Below, in pieces: positions 52,003 to 63,685 of a DNA stretch of 64,000 bases; position 1 is the first letter of the stretch; every line of letters begins with the position of its first letter. A program made the translations under genes and the position numbers. The DNA lies in assembly GCA_009739215.1 (NCBI GenBank), contig VSJF01000004.1:2108001-2172000 (forward strand), written 5' to 3'. The notes beneath the pieces are model-generated. The model ran no database searches. It was given only the letters and a program-made list of their open reading frames with translations, and was not told the origin of the DNA. Origin of the DNA: Floccularia luteovirens (taxonomy: Eukaryota; Basidiomycota; Agaricomycetes; Agaricales; Squamanitaceae).

Positions 52003-55000
52003 TTACGAGGGTAAACGTGTCGGATCTAGCTTCAACATCCATGACTGAAGTTCCTTAAGATTCGGAGCAGCGAATGCATGTGTGTTTGATGCTGTGAAAA
52101 GTGTAAAGGACCAAGGCTTCTAGTAATCAGGTATGGGCGATCAAAATTGATAGATCCAGCATGAAGGAATATGGCCTCGCTTACCCCTAGGAGTGATTCT
52201 TTATGTGGGTCATGCTCAACATTAACACCATTTAGGCTAATGACCCCGGTTTCCTCCAGTTCATTCGAGTGGGCATACATATAAAGGTGAGGCCTATTGG
52301 TTGAAGTGGGTAAGATACGGTCACTAAGCAATGGGTCTGCTCCATACCTTTTAAGGACAAACCATCGCTTCTCCCAAATATTTTGACTAGCATCTACAAG
52401 AACCAACAGGTGTCCTTTCTTCGTGGCAGTCTCACTGTAAATTTTCTCAGCTTTGCATAGCCGACACATAGGCAAGGGTTCAGCTGTACCTTCGCGGGAT
52501 CAGTTTAGTTTCGGAAACAAACTTGAAGCCTTCCAAGATTTCGCTCAGAGATTTATCTGCAGTTCTTGTGTCTTCAGGGTCATCACGACCCTGACTCAAT
52601 TCAATCTGAATGAGAAAGTCAACAATGAAACATTTCTTCAATAACACAAGATCTCACCTTCCCATGATGACCAAAGCGCTTTTGCCACAGCTCTAGAGAT
52701 TTACTTAATAGGTCATCTGCTCTCCAAGCGATTGTTTCTGGAAGTACTGGTTTTGGAGGTGAGTTTGCTAGAATCACACGAATGGCTTGTACATCAGCAG
52801 CACGGCGTTCTGTGGAAATCAACCTGGTATAATCATCCACCACCGAGATACCTCTAGCCTTCCATGAACCCAAAATCTCTTCACCCCGAACATACTTTTC
52901 CGAAGTATCAAGCCGCCATAGGTCTTTAGGAGAGCGTGTGAGGGGAGGAGATAGCTGAACATTAAAGAGTGTGCTCGTCTTTGAAAGAATCTTGTTTGAT
53001 CCAAAGAATGATAAAAGTCTCGAGGGAGGGGAGGCATCTCTCGTCTGCATTGATATAGCGACGTCCATACTGAATTTCACTGGGTCAATGCAAGTTTCTA
53101 CCGCCACACTCCACGTGAGCTGAAGAAGGATCCGTTGGTTTGAAGGAGTCACACGATTTAGTAGAATAGAGTCATGTATACTGGAATCCCATAACGCTTC
53201 GGCTGCCAGAACTCCCGTTCCATCAGGTCTGAATTCTAAAGTCTGTTCTTTCAATAGCGGGAGTGTGACGAGTGCCTTGTTTGTCGATTCGTGAACACGA
53301 CCCCTTTGATCGAGTAACCGTACGTTCCCTATCCGAACTTTCGTAAAATCTATCCACGGGAGCTGTTGGCCAGAATTAGACGACAGTGAAATGTGAAGCC
53401 GTCTTTGTAGTCCTTGATGCAGAGAGAAAACTCCTGGATCGAGCGAGTTCTGCGAGATTACCGGCACCCCAAGATATGACCCATCTGGTCCAAGCTCACA
53501 GACCTGTAACCATGCAACTACATCGTGCGCTTGCTGGATAACAAAGTCATTCTCTGAGCGACGCATAGGGGGCAGTGCAACCGGCCGATAATCTGGGGTA
53601 GAAGAGGATGATGATGACATGGACGGTGCATAGTTTTTATGCTCGCGCAACTCGTCCCAACGCTCCAGGCGTTCAAGGTAAGTTGGCTTTAGTGCCGCGA
53701 AAAACTCTACAGGAGCATATCCCACCCGCAAGTGATGTAGGACTTTAGAGTTTGCAACGATAGAAAAGCTGCGTCGGAACTTTAGTTCCGACAAGGAGGA
53801 CGAGTCTATATCAACGGCCGATGTGGGAAATATCTCTTCTGCTGAGAGAGTCGTCCCGACAAATGACGACAGTCGTACTTGGAGGTGGACTGCGGAGAAA
53901 TCATGGGAAGATAAACCCTTGACGGAGTCAATGGTCAGGAAGAAGCTAAGTTTGGTACCTGGTGGCACCATTCCTGGGACAGGAGAAGATGGGCGTGTGG
54001 ATGATGCAGAGCCGTTGAGATGTTGATGCTTGTGTGATAGAGTTACGTTCACAATCTTGATCTCAACACGACAAGAACCTATCGCCTCTGCGGTGTAACG
54101 GCAGAATATGGGAACGGTAGAATTTGATGACATCCTGCGCGAAAGGGGAGCAAGCGAAATGAGGCCATTTCCAATAAACGAGTATTCAGGGGGAGGTGAG
54201 TCATAGAAGGGTTCATCTGATGAGAAGTGTTGTGTGTACGACGGCCTGTCGATGTATGTTGTAAGGTTTCGCATCCGCTGCAGCTGTTGCTGCATACGGT
54301 CTAGTGACCATGCGTATATCGCGTTATGACGTTTGTCAATAACCTTCACTGCGACTGACGGCTGCGTTGCGGAGGCCAAAATTGGATCTGCTACATCGCC
54401 AAAGTGGTCCAAGCCGGCAATTGTATCAACGGCAGACGACGGTGCAGCAAGGGAACCGCCTGACGAAATTGTAAAATTATATGAAACCTCCTTCCCAAGT
54501 TCCTTACTGTTGTGAGTCTACATTAGAATCTCATGTACAGTAGACATCAACGGGAACTTACCTGATTACATTAGCTTCTTTAACCAACACGGCAGTCGTT
54601 AGTACATTTTCAGCCATAGAAAATGAACGATGTGCCCTCCATCTATCTAGCACTTTACGAATTAATCTAAGTTGGCGTGCAGAATATATCACTGGCTCGA
54701 ACTCCATAGCGTCCAGATCCGTTTCACCACGCGCACGTGCATCAATGAGACGTTTCATTTGTGCGCGAACGAGTCGTAGCTGGTGTTCCATGTGGTCTTT
54801 CTCTACCTTCAGGTCTTCTGCCTCTGTTGACGACTCTATGATTTCTTGTAGTCGGTTTTCTAGTTGATTCTGAACATCCTTCAGAGAGTCGTCTAATGGT
54901 GGGCTTCCTTGGCTAGGACCAGTGTATAAACTAGTGTCATCTGTCGTAGCCTCACTAGGAAGTTGTCTTCCGGTCTCACTCCATACGTCATCTGCCTGGC

Positions 55001-58000
55001 TGAGGCTGCTCTCTGGACGCGACTTGGAGTTATGATCGCGCAAAGTTTTCACTTTAGTTATCTTCTCAAACAGTTTGTTCAACTCCTCGTCAGGAAGGTT
55101 ATCTAGAGTTGGATCCAGGCCCAACCTAGCAAGGGCTGCTTCACGTTTCGCAAAATTCCAATCGACATCCGCTTGGTCATCGTCCGACGGTACAGGGGAA
55201 TCGGGCCGAGGCGAATTCTCGCTCATACCTTCAACATCGCCAGCGGATATGCTTTGATGTAAGTTTGATTTCATCGTGGCGCGGTCCCGCTGCTTGCGAA
55301 CCTCTTCTGGATTGTTGAATCTGAAAACATGATTGTCGCCTACCCAAAATAAGAGTGAATACATTATGGGAATCCAACAAATCTCACCAAGGATAATACG
55401 GAAACCAGAGCGTAGTTTATAAGGCTTAACAAGGTCGTTAGTACGTTCAGAGAGGTATTTCAACTAATAAATATATACCTGGTCTGATGATATTTGTTTA
55501 CCATTTAGAAACTACATCTTATGTGAGCTTTATTTCTGAAATAAAAATAACCACTTACAGTCACACTTCCGGGTAGACAATAAATTACAACCTTTCCATC
55601 AGTATTCTCAAAGTAACAATGTTCTTCCAGAATATTATCCCCGCTGAGTCTGATAGCCGCAGGCTTGGAGCTGTTCATCCTTCCTATCTATTCAATCAAT
55701 GAGGATTGTGCACTTTGGAAGAGATTGGATAAGTGGTTACTTACTGTAGTCTTCCCAGGCTTCAGTTGATAAATCAAGCACTCGCTCATGAGAGGATCTA
55801 CGTATTTCAAAAGGTTACAAGCCAGCTGAAGGGTAAGAGAATCTTCGCTTACCTTCATTCTGATGAAAGGGTGATGTCAAATATATTAGATCAGGTTCAG
55901 CCAACATAGAAGGAGCTATGAAAGACGTACCAGATTAACGAGATGTGGAGTCTGATCAAGAAGCCCTCAATCCAAGCATAATAATTAAGGAGGCACAAAA
56001 GGCTACACACCTTCTTTGGAGTGTGTACTCCAACCAAATTCTTTTCCACTGTAATTCCCAGCTCCTCCAGAGCCTTTTCTCGTTCCTTTTGTACTTCTTG
56101 TGTTCTTTGCAATTTCTCCTCCCAGGTTTCGTTCAAACTTTGCATAAGTTTTTCACTAGCCTCCATTTGTTCTTGGAGCTCTGCTTTTGTCACAGTCTTT
56201 ATCCTACCATCCTTTGTTTTATACGTGACCTTTTGCTTCTCGGGAGGGACCTTAGGATCATACGTATCCTCGCTACTCGATCCCGCCACACGAGCTGGCA
56301 TATTGATCAATCACATGGACACACGCAATAATAAACACAATCATAGCATACCTCTAAGCATTTCAAGCTCTTCCTTGAGCTCACGCACAAGCTTCGCGTT
56401 GGGATCCTCGTTGACCACAGCTTTGTTCTTAATCTTCTTCGCTTGATCGGCATATCGCAGAGTGCTCAAAGTTTCTTCGTAATCAGCAGGTGATATAGCA
56501 GCAATCATAGCAGTCTTTGAGTTGCCGCCCAAGCTGTCCTTCAACAGCCAGGTTAGAACCTAGAGCGAAGGTAAGCACGATCAGCATGACAGCGATATGT
56601 AAACGACCCACAGAATCACGATAAGGAACGAATTCATCAGCTTTTCCTTTCTTGCCTTTCTTCCCTTCGGTTTGACTCGCCATTGCCAAAGCAGAAATGA
56701 CTTTTCCCAGTGTTGTTAGAGATTTATTGATATTCGCACCCTCCTTCAATCTTTGTCCAGTAGCGCCAGTTGAGTTAGCTCTTTCTGATCCTGCCAGGTC
56801 AACCAAACTTTGAGAAGCATATATGAAAATGGTGTACCAACAATTTCCAAGAAAAGCTAACCTAATTCGCGATACTTTCTCTGTATCCATGTTTGTATCC
56901 ACATCATGCCTCTTCATGGTTAATAGAAGAGTGAATACGGCATGAGAACGAGATGATCTGCACATAGAATTTGGGGACAAGCTTTTCAGTCAGGGCTATA
57001 GTTACGTACGTTTCATTCATATTTGTTGCAGCAACAGTTCTTGCTTTATTCCCTTCATCCATGAGAGTCATCATCTCTTCATAGTTACTCACAATCAACT
57101 TCGACAGATCCTCTACGTAAGGTCCTAGACTCGGATGTTCGCGAACCCTAAGATTCCCCGTGTTCTTGGGATTCAGCAAGTCTCGCACTTTTTCGTTATA
57201 AATCTGGACAAATGTTAAATCCGCACGCGGAGCCGCAGGTCATAACTGACCTCAATGTATGAAACCTCAACAGTGAAACTTAAATTTGGATCTTCCGCTT
57301 TCTTTGACTCTACCCGATCAAATAGCTCCAAGCAAGTGAGAGGAATAATTCCTTTGTCGGGTCCATCTGTAAGAGGAATCTAGGTTATTGAATTGATCCT
57401 GTAGATGAGTTGCAGAGAGTGACGAACATCCCATCATACTGATAAGAATTTTATTTGTTATTGAGCGCTAATCGAACAACGAAATGCTCTGACGCACCTA
57501 TACGATTTTCCAGACCCTGTTTCAACGTTAATCAGCAATATGAACACCCTCAGACACGAGAGCCTTACCCGTCTGCCCATCTTATCACCGTCAAGCAAGA
57601 TTAGAGACACCCCAGATTATACGATGCAAGCGAAACTTACAAGCAAGGATACATGCATTAAACCCTGAAAAACCGTGGTCCAGGAGTTCCTTTCCTAAAT
57701 CATCGTACAATGTCTGTTGCGAACAATACCCGGGTTCGTCTCGCGGTCCAGCAGACCAATAGCTCTTATCGAAGCTAAAAGGCATAGTTTTTCTTTCTGT
57801 GGCGCGTTTTGAGTCTTGAGCTGAGCCAGCCTCTGGGGGATCTAGGAAAGTTTGATTCCCCTGCATTCTAATGAGTGGCTTAGCGCCTCTAGCAAGCTCT
57901 GAACATATATGAATTGAAATTAATGAGTCGGACCGTTGATAACGGTACGTTGTTATGTTGATCAACGCGCACCTCGAGAATTGAGTGGTCGACATCGAAC

Positions 58001-58036
58001 AACAACCTTGATATTGCCATCTCCAGCCTCCGCCAT
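52003..58036 (-). CDS. Kinesin-3 motor (UNC104/KIF1 type) with FHA and C-terminal PH domain
   Basis: This is a plus-end microtubule motor that carries vesicles or endosomes. The start is ATG 58034-58036 ([19 protein letters not shown]) and the stop TAA 52003-52005. The motor domain has YGQTGSGKSYSMMG (P-loop), [29 protein letters not shown] (switch I), [20 protein letters not shown] (switch II), [37 protein letters not shown] and the neck [21 protein letters not shown] coiled coil ([16 protein letters not shown]), an FHA-type region with [18 protein letters not shown], a long stalk/DUF3694-like middle and a PH domain ([55 protein letters not shown]) follow. This order defines kinesin-3. Many introns are present; the P-loop is split by three microexons (57428-57580). 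The exons checked are in frame. Confidence 0.95.
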
Positions 58037-58541
58037 GGCTTTAACCTACAACAGCAAGAGAAGTAAAGGCTACGCCGTACGGCGAGCTGGACGTCTATGG
58101 AGGTGATGAAAAGGGTAACAATGAAAGAGTATACTTGATGGATGTCGGCGCGTGCAGAATAGCAACTGCAAAACACGCGCAGTTTGAGTCATTGAATGCT
58201 TTGTAATCAACTGACACAAGCATTTCCTTTTTCGTTCTTTCTCTTTAAAACTGCTCATGACAACATAGTGCATTTATCGTCATTATTAGGATTCTTTGGA
58301 TTTCACCCACGAATCCAACATAATTATGAACGTCGGTACTACAGAAATGGTCATATCCCATTCAGTACGGATCCCCCAATGGCGCTGAGACCTATCAGAC
58401 CCTCGATCGAATCCCTAAAACCCTCGTAGGTACCTCATCACAAGGTACCTCACCCTGCGTCCGCGTAAAGCTCAAATTCGATACCAATATGAATCTGGCC
58501 ATCCTTGGCTGAGGAGTTTGCACAGGAAAATACGTGTCACA
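58037..58541. other. Spacer between the kinesin start and the IMP3 stop
   Basis: These 505 bp should contain the kinesin promoter and 5' UTR plus the IMP3 3' region. An AGGTACCTCA direct repeat is seen near 58428-58452 (TAGGTACCTCATCACAAGGT followed by ACCTCA). No CACGTG was found and no other gene. Confidence 0.4.
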
Positions 58542-59380
58542 TCAGAGAAGATCGAAGTCATCCAGCTAAACATCCAAGTAAGTAGGTCAGGAAGTGATCG
58601 TGTGGGGAGACAATTAAAAAGTAAATACAAACCTCATCATTATATTGCATAATGGTTCTTTTCATCTTCGACGTATCCACCCACGTCACGAAATCTTCCA
58701 TGTGTCTATTGGGTAACCGTCAGAAAAGACGTAGTTGACAACTGGGAAAGATTGCATACCTTGTTACCAAATATGCAGGGTCAGTAATGGTGTCTGGACC
58801 AACACGAACATGGCCTTGCTCAATGAATTTTACGGCCTGGAGATATGAGTATTTGAAAGTAGAATGATCCAGGTGGTGTGCATAGAATACATACTGCACT
58901 GACTGTCTCTGCCATCTTTGACATACACATGAAAACAGCTAACCGTCTCCTGCAGAAGGCTGCGACGGTAACTTTATTTTCGACATCACTTAATTTCGCC
59001 GAAGTATTGAGGATACCCATGTCATAGAGCTTGGAGAGCAGCTGACCCTCCATGCGGGGTCGGAAAGGGTCTTGTGCTGGGAGCAAAGAAATGCGATGTG
59101 CAAAGGATCTAAGAGATCCACATAGTTTGTTATATCTGGGAGAGAAATGTGAGGTTGTAGTTGTGCGCAAGAGATATGGGAAATACTTGTGATAGTCTTC
59201 TCTGTCCTGGATGTGATATCTACGCATGACTTTTATTTCTCGGAGATTGGCATCTTGCTTCCACTATATACAGCAAGAAAGTGAGGTAACCCAAAGCGAG
59301 GACTACGAGAGAATGCATACGTTAAGAAAGTCTACTTTTTTCAATAGTTTTTGTTCATGATATTTGAGCTTTCTAACCAT
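58542..59380 (-). CDS. IMP3: U3 snoRNP protein IMP3
   Basis: IMP3 is an S4-domain component of the small-subunit processome that helps pair U3 snoRNA with pre-rRNA in the nucleolus. Six or seven exons give about 182 residues, the family length. The start ATG 59378-59380 gives [58 protein letters not shown] and [14 protein letters not shown] follow. The S4 RNA-binding part is [20 protein letters not shown] with [20 protein letters not shown]. The C-terminal exon gives LDDFDLL before TGA 58542-58544. The frame is intact. Confidence 0.95.
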
Positions 59381-59818
59381 GATTTTGATTGAAATGACAA
59401 TGAGAAAACAAAAAATTTTAAACAGACACGGTAAAGTAGCCCCTTTGAGCCAATTGGGCGAGCGAAGCCACGTGTGGCACACAAACCGTTCAACAGAGCC
59501 GCTCACACCCTCTGCTCGTCGTCCTTGCCGTCCAACTCCTCTTTCTTCCCCCGTCAACCCCAAATTTCACTCCCTGTCGACTACTAGACAAGCTTGAGGC
59601 TATCTTCTTTGGTTGTCCGGTACTCTTCAATTCCGATCGCCTGAGATATCTTGTTTGACAACGAAAGCATCCATCATCGTCGTCTGCTTCTCTGAATTGT
59701 ATTCAATTGCAATCACAAAGCTACCCTCCCAACCTGTCTATGCTCGCAACCGACCGCAGTTCTGACCAATATCTTTCTTGGACTTTACTCTAATATCACA
59801 CCCATACCAGATTGCTAG
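59381..59818. promoter_or_regulatory. Divergent promoter with CACGTG, IMP3 / LIM-binding protein
   Basis: This 438-bp spacer lies between opposed start codons. It has CACGTG at 59469-59474, inside the near-palindrome GCCACGTGTGGC about 90 bp from the IMP3 ATG. CT-rich stretches lie on the + side (about 59510-59760), consistent with a long 5' UTR for the LIM-binding gene. Confidence 0.5.
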
Positions 59819-62800
59819 ATGAACGCCAACGCTCGTACAGACATTCTTCGACAGGGTGGGATTCCTCAACCTTCGAGTATGCTTGGAATGGGTAATTCCC
59901 CTTTCATGCAAAATCCCGCTCAAGGAGGACAACAGCAATTAGGTCCGCTCGGGATGCCACCCAATGCAAATAGCGCCAACGCTCCCATAGGAATGCTCGG
60001 AGGAACGCCAAGTAATTCGTTGGTCAACTCCCAAGCTCAGCGGTATATGATGCAGCCAAACAGTCTCCAGCAGCAACAGCATCAACACCAACGTCAGATG
60101 ATGTTGCGAAACCAAGGTGCTTCCGCCTTGAATCCAACTGTCGGTTCAGTATCTGGTCCTCATATTGGTGGTCTCACTCCCAATCAGCTGCAAAGTATTG
60201 GTTTCACAGGAAACATGATGCCACAACAGGGAGGTGGAAACGTTGTCCGACGTGTTACTTCTCAACCGCAGCTCAATCCTAGCGGACATATGGGTAACCT
60301 GCCTCCTGGTGTTCCAGGGGGTAACATCGGGATGAACATGAATCCTCAGAATAACGTGCCTGCACACATGCGTCAGACGCACCCTCCACATCCGCAAGTT
60401 CGAATGCAGCCACAAACTATGCAAGGGATGACTCCGGAAATGACAATGATGATAAACCGCCAAGGTGGCAATCCGGCGATACCACAAAATATGGCTCGGT
60501 CAGGATCAGCTCAAACTCAAGCAATGAACAGTCTAGCGCAGCCGCCATCAATGGGATCTGTCCCACATCCTCCAGTCATGCAATCTTCCCATCATCAAAA
60601 TAATTTTTCAAACAGTGGACCTCTCGCTACGTCGCATCAACCACCACAAATGAGTTCATCACCGCGCCCGGGGTCCCTCCCGCCTTCGCATACACCTAAC
60701 ATGTCAATGGCAATACCTGGTCCGTCACAAACTCCGGTGAATCGTGCAAGGATGACTCCGGAAGGCAATAACCCCATGGCATTCATGAATTTCCAAGGTC
60801 CTCAATTCTCGCAGGGCAACCCTAATCGGCTACCAACGAATAATGGGCAATACCCTTTCGTCCCATCCTCAACTCCTCCAATACAGATGACAGACATATC
60901 ACAACCGATGCCTAACTTAATGAACACACCCAACTCTTCAAACCGGCCGGGGTTCCAACTAACACCAGCGCAAGCATATGAGATGAGTGCGCCTTCGGAT
61001 ACCTTTAATAATAGCTTCGGGATGCACCCGCCCTCAGGTCCCCCGCGACCTCCATCACACAATAACCACCATCCCCCACTACCCCAGCAACAACAAACAT
61101 CACAGCATTCTCCCCACCACAGCGCTACCCTACCACAAGATCAACACGGTCCGCACCCCCAGCGACCGCAATCTCAACCACAGAATACTCCGGGACGTCC
61201 CCCGTCACAAGCGGGTCCATCCCAACCTCCCCATCCTCCACAACCAAACTTTCCGAGTGGCCCGCCTCTTACGGCAACTGGCAAAATTCCCAACCCAGTT
61301 ACAAACCCGCCAGGACAACAACCGCCCCTTCAAGGGGGACAGCACCTCCCTATTGCTCCTAGACCCCCGGGTGCAGCGACCATGCCTCCTGCACAAAACA
61401 GCACCGCCCCGACGACCCAACCCCCTTCTGATACACCACCTACTAACCCTCTAACACTGAGCCGCCCGTCCAAGTACGTGGGGTTTTATTTAATCTCATT
61501 TTGATTTGCTTAAACAAGTATTTAATGTTACTTCAGTATTCCTCTGGGAAATGGTCAAGGTTTGATTCGAGTGCTGCAGTTCAGTGGTATGCTTTCAAGT
61601 GAAAACAATTTGGTATGTTATTATTTTGATATTGTTTTTCGCATATTTGTGACCCCCAATGAAGCAAAAATTCCAACTTTCTTGGTGGAATGATCTCATA
61701 AAAGATTACTTTACCCCTAAAGCTGTCATGAAATTTACCCTTTGGAAGGATAATCAACGGAACGAAGCAAAACCATTTGGTCAGTGGTGTAACAAGACTT
61801 ACGTCCTACCAACTATAAATAACCATTAAAACAGAGATTGGCGTGCCAATATTACCTCGATTTTTTCTCGTGACGACACAATCTGGGGTTAAATCTATGA
61901 CACTATCGATTGATGGCGCTCGGGAACGCATGTTTGCACCAGGACACTCAGTAGTTGAGTGTGTCGGTGCCATGTGGACATACAAATATCATAATGGTTA
62001 TACCGTTACACTTCGAGGGCCCCTAACTGTGCACGTAATCCTCACCGCTCAACATCCGCCGTCAAGTACCCCTTCAACACAAACACCACAATCACAATAC
62101 CTATTGAAGTTTGAAGAATTCCAATTTGATGCAAACTTCCATGATAAGTATATCGCTTTGGAATCAATCACGGGGCCAAGGTCCATCGAGGCACCTATTA
62201 CACCACGAACGCGGAATGCGCCGACACCAACATCGACTGGCACTATCACACAACAGCAACAACGGGAAGAAGATAAGAAATGGGAGGAGCCCAGAGTCCT
62301 TATTGAAAAAGCATCACTACCTGGGGAACCTGTGAACGCATTTGGAATTCCCCAAGCGACGATGCGATGTTTAGAAGTATTTGTTTATTTTCTTACTCAA
62401 TTGTTGATCGGTTCTGAACAAGTTTCCTACAGCTCGCAGAAAGTGTGGGGGCCATGGCAGATCTCATAGCATTCTCAAATGAAGCAAAACTCGGACCCAT
62501 GGGTAAGTTGGTATCATAATTGCCACCACTGGTATTCTTATTTGTTCATCAGATTCCCTGACTCAATTTGCACGCAACCTACGCGATTCACAATCCCTGA
62601 GCTCGAATATTCAACCACCAATGATCAACGGCTCAAACAGCAGCATCATCTCCCATCTTTCACACCCATTTCATCCCTTTCCAACCACTAATGGAGTAAC
62701 AGCCTCGCCAGCGGTCACCTTATACTCAAACGAACCAATATATGGAACAAACTCAAATGAAGCACCGCCTCCCCAATCAGTGAACTCACCACAAAATACA

Positions 62801-63070
62801 CCGTCATCCGCGGTAAATTCGCCTCAAAAGCAACACAAAACAATTACTCAGTCGGCGCAGGGGAGCTCATCGTCTACTGCGACGTCGGTGACAGCGTCGT
62901 CACCTACAGTATCAACTGGTGCGGCGACGAACACGCCTGCGCTCTCGAATGCGTCACTAAAACGCAAACAGGCATCTGAAACAGCATCGCCGACGACGTC
63001 AAATGCCGAACAACCCCCACATAAGCGGCTAACACGTACTAAACGAGGGCGAACACAAGGCGGCACATAA
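59819..63070 (+). CDS. LIM-binding-domain transcriptional adaptor (PtaB/Adn/Ldb type)
   Basis: This nuclear adaptor is related to animal Ldb/CLIM, plant SEUSS and fungal PtaB/Adn proteins, which bridge transcription factors in adhesion and development. The first exon (59819-about 61472) encodes about 550 residues very rich in Gln, Pro, Met, Asn and Ser, a probable disordered activation region. The LIM_bind domain follows across several exons: NGQGLIRVLQFSGMLSSENN, FQLSWWNDLIKDYFTPKAVM, KFTLWKDN, FEIGVPILPRFFLVTTQSGV, SVVECVGAMWTYKYHNGYTV and LKFEEFQFDANFHDKYI. The C-terminus is Ser/Thr-rich and ends with a basic, nuclear-localisation-like PPHKRLTRTKRGRTQGGT before TAA 63068-63070. The start is the first ATG of the open frame. 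The frame is intact. Confidence 0.88.
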
Positions 63071-63685
63071 CATCCATTTCATCAAACGATGATTTTGCAA
63101 ACAAAAAACTACATTCGATGTCAATTCTGGCCCAAATTCCGAAACCCTCCCTATCGCATCTTGCTGTCCATTTTGTGCTAAGACCCGAAATTTCCGGCAT
63201 CCCTTAATTTTTTCTTTTTTCTTTCTTCGTGCTCTTTGTTTTGTTTTATTTTGCATAGATTGTACCTTACATCCTTTTTATCTATACACATGGATCTCTT
63301 TCAGGAGACAATATGTTTTATAACTGAAATATTTATTTTTTTTGCTTGTACTTGTAACACCGAATATATTCCGCAGCTTCTGCTCCTCTTTTGGTTGTCT
63401 ATAACCAAATTTAGGTTCCGTGTTGTGTGGAACATTGTCCAAAGAGCTAGATTTGAGCAAAACCCTTTGGTTATTATGTTATTGTCAAAGGGAGATACTG
63501 CGTCTCATGGATTATAGATAGCCAAAAAGGGCCGAAATTGGGGTGCCGATAGAGCACATGATCAACCATGATGGCGGTGTATCTATCCTACTGTTCACAT
63601 GGCTAATATGATACAATTTATACCGTTCCCCTAAGCAAAGCAAGAACAGGCGCAAATAAGGTATACTAGAACGCACTAAACGGGA
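63071..63685. other. Convergent 3' intergenic region
   Basis: About 615 bp lie between the LIM-binding gene stop and the CCCH gene stop. A T-rich, polyadenylation-like stretch (TTTTTTCTTTTTTCTTTCTTCG near 63208-63230) follows the first stop. A + strand ORF at 63236-63517 lacks motifs. Confidence 0.45.

Noticed and set aside
57889..58273. Minus-strand ORFs upstream of the kinesin start
   Set aside because: Different frame from the motor and no motifs; probably promoter or 5' UTR sequence.
60987..61454. 155-codon + strand ORF
   Set aside because: Alternative frame of the Pro/Gln-rich first exon of the LIM-binding protein; composition follows the repeat-like codons.
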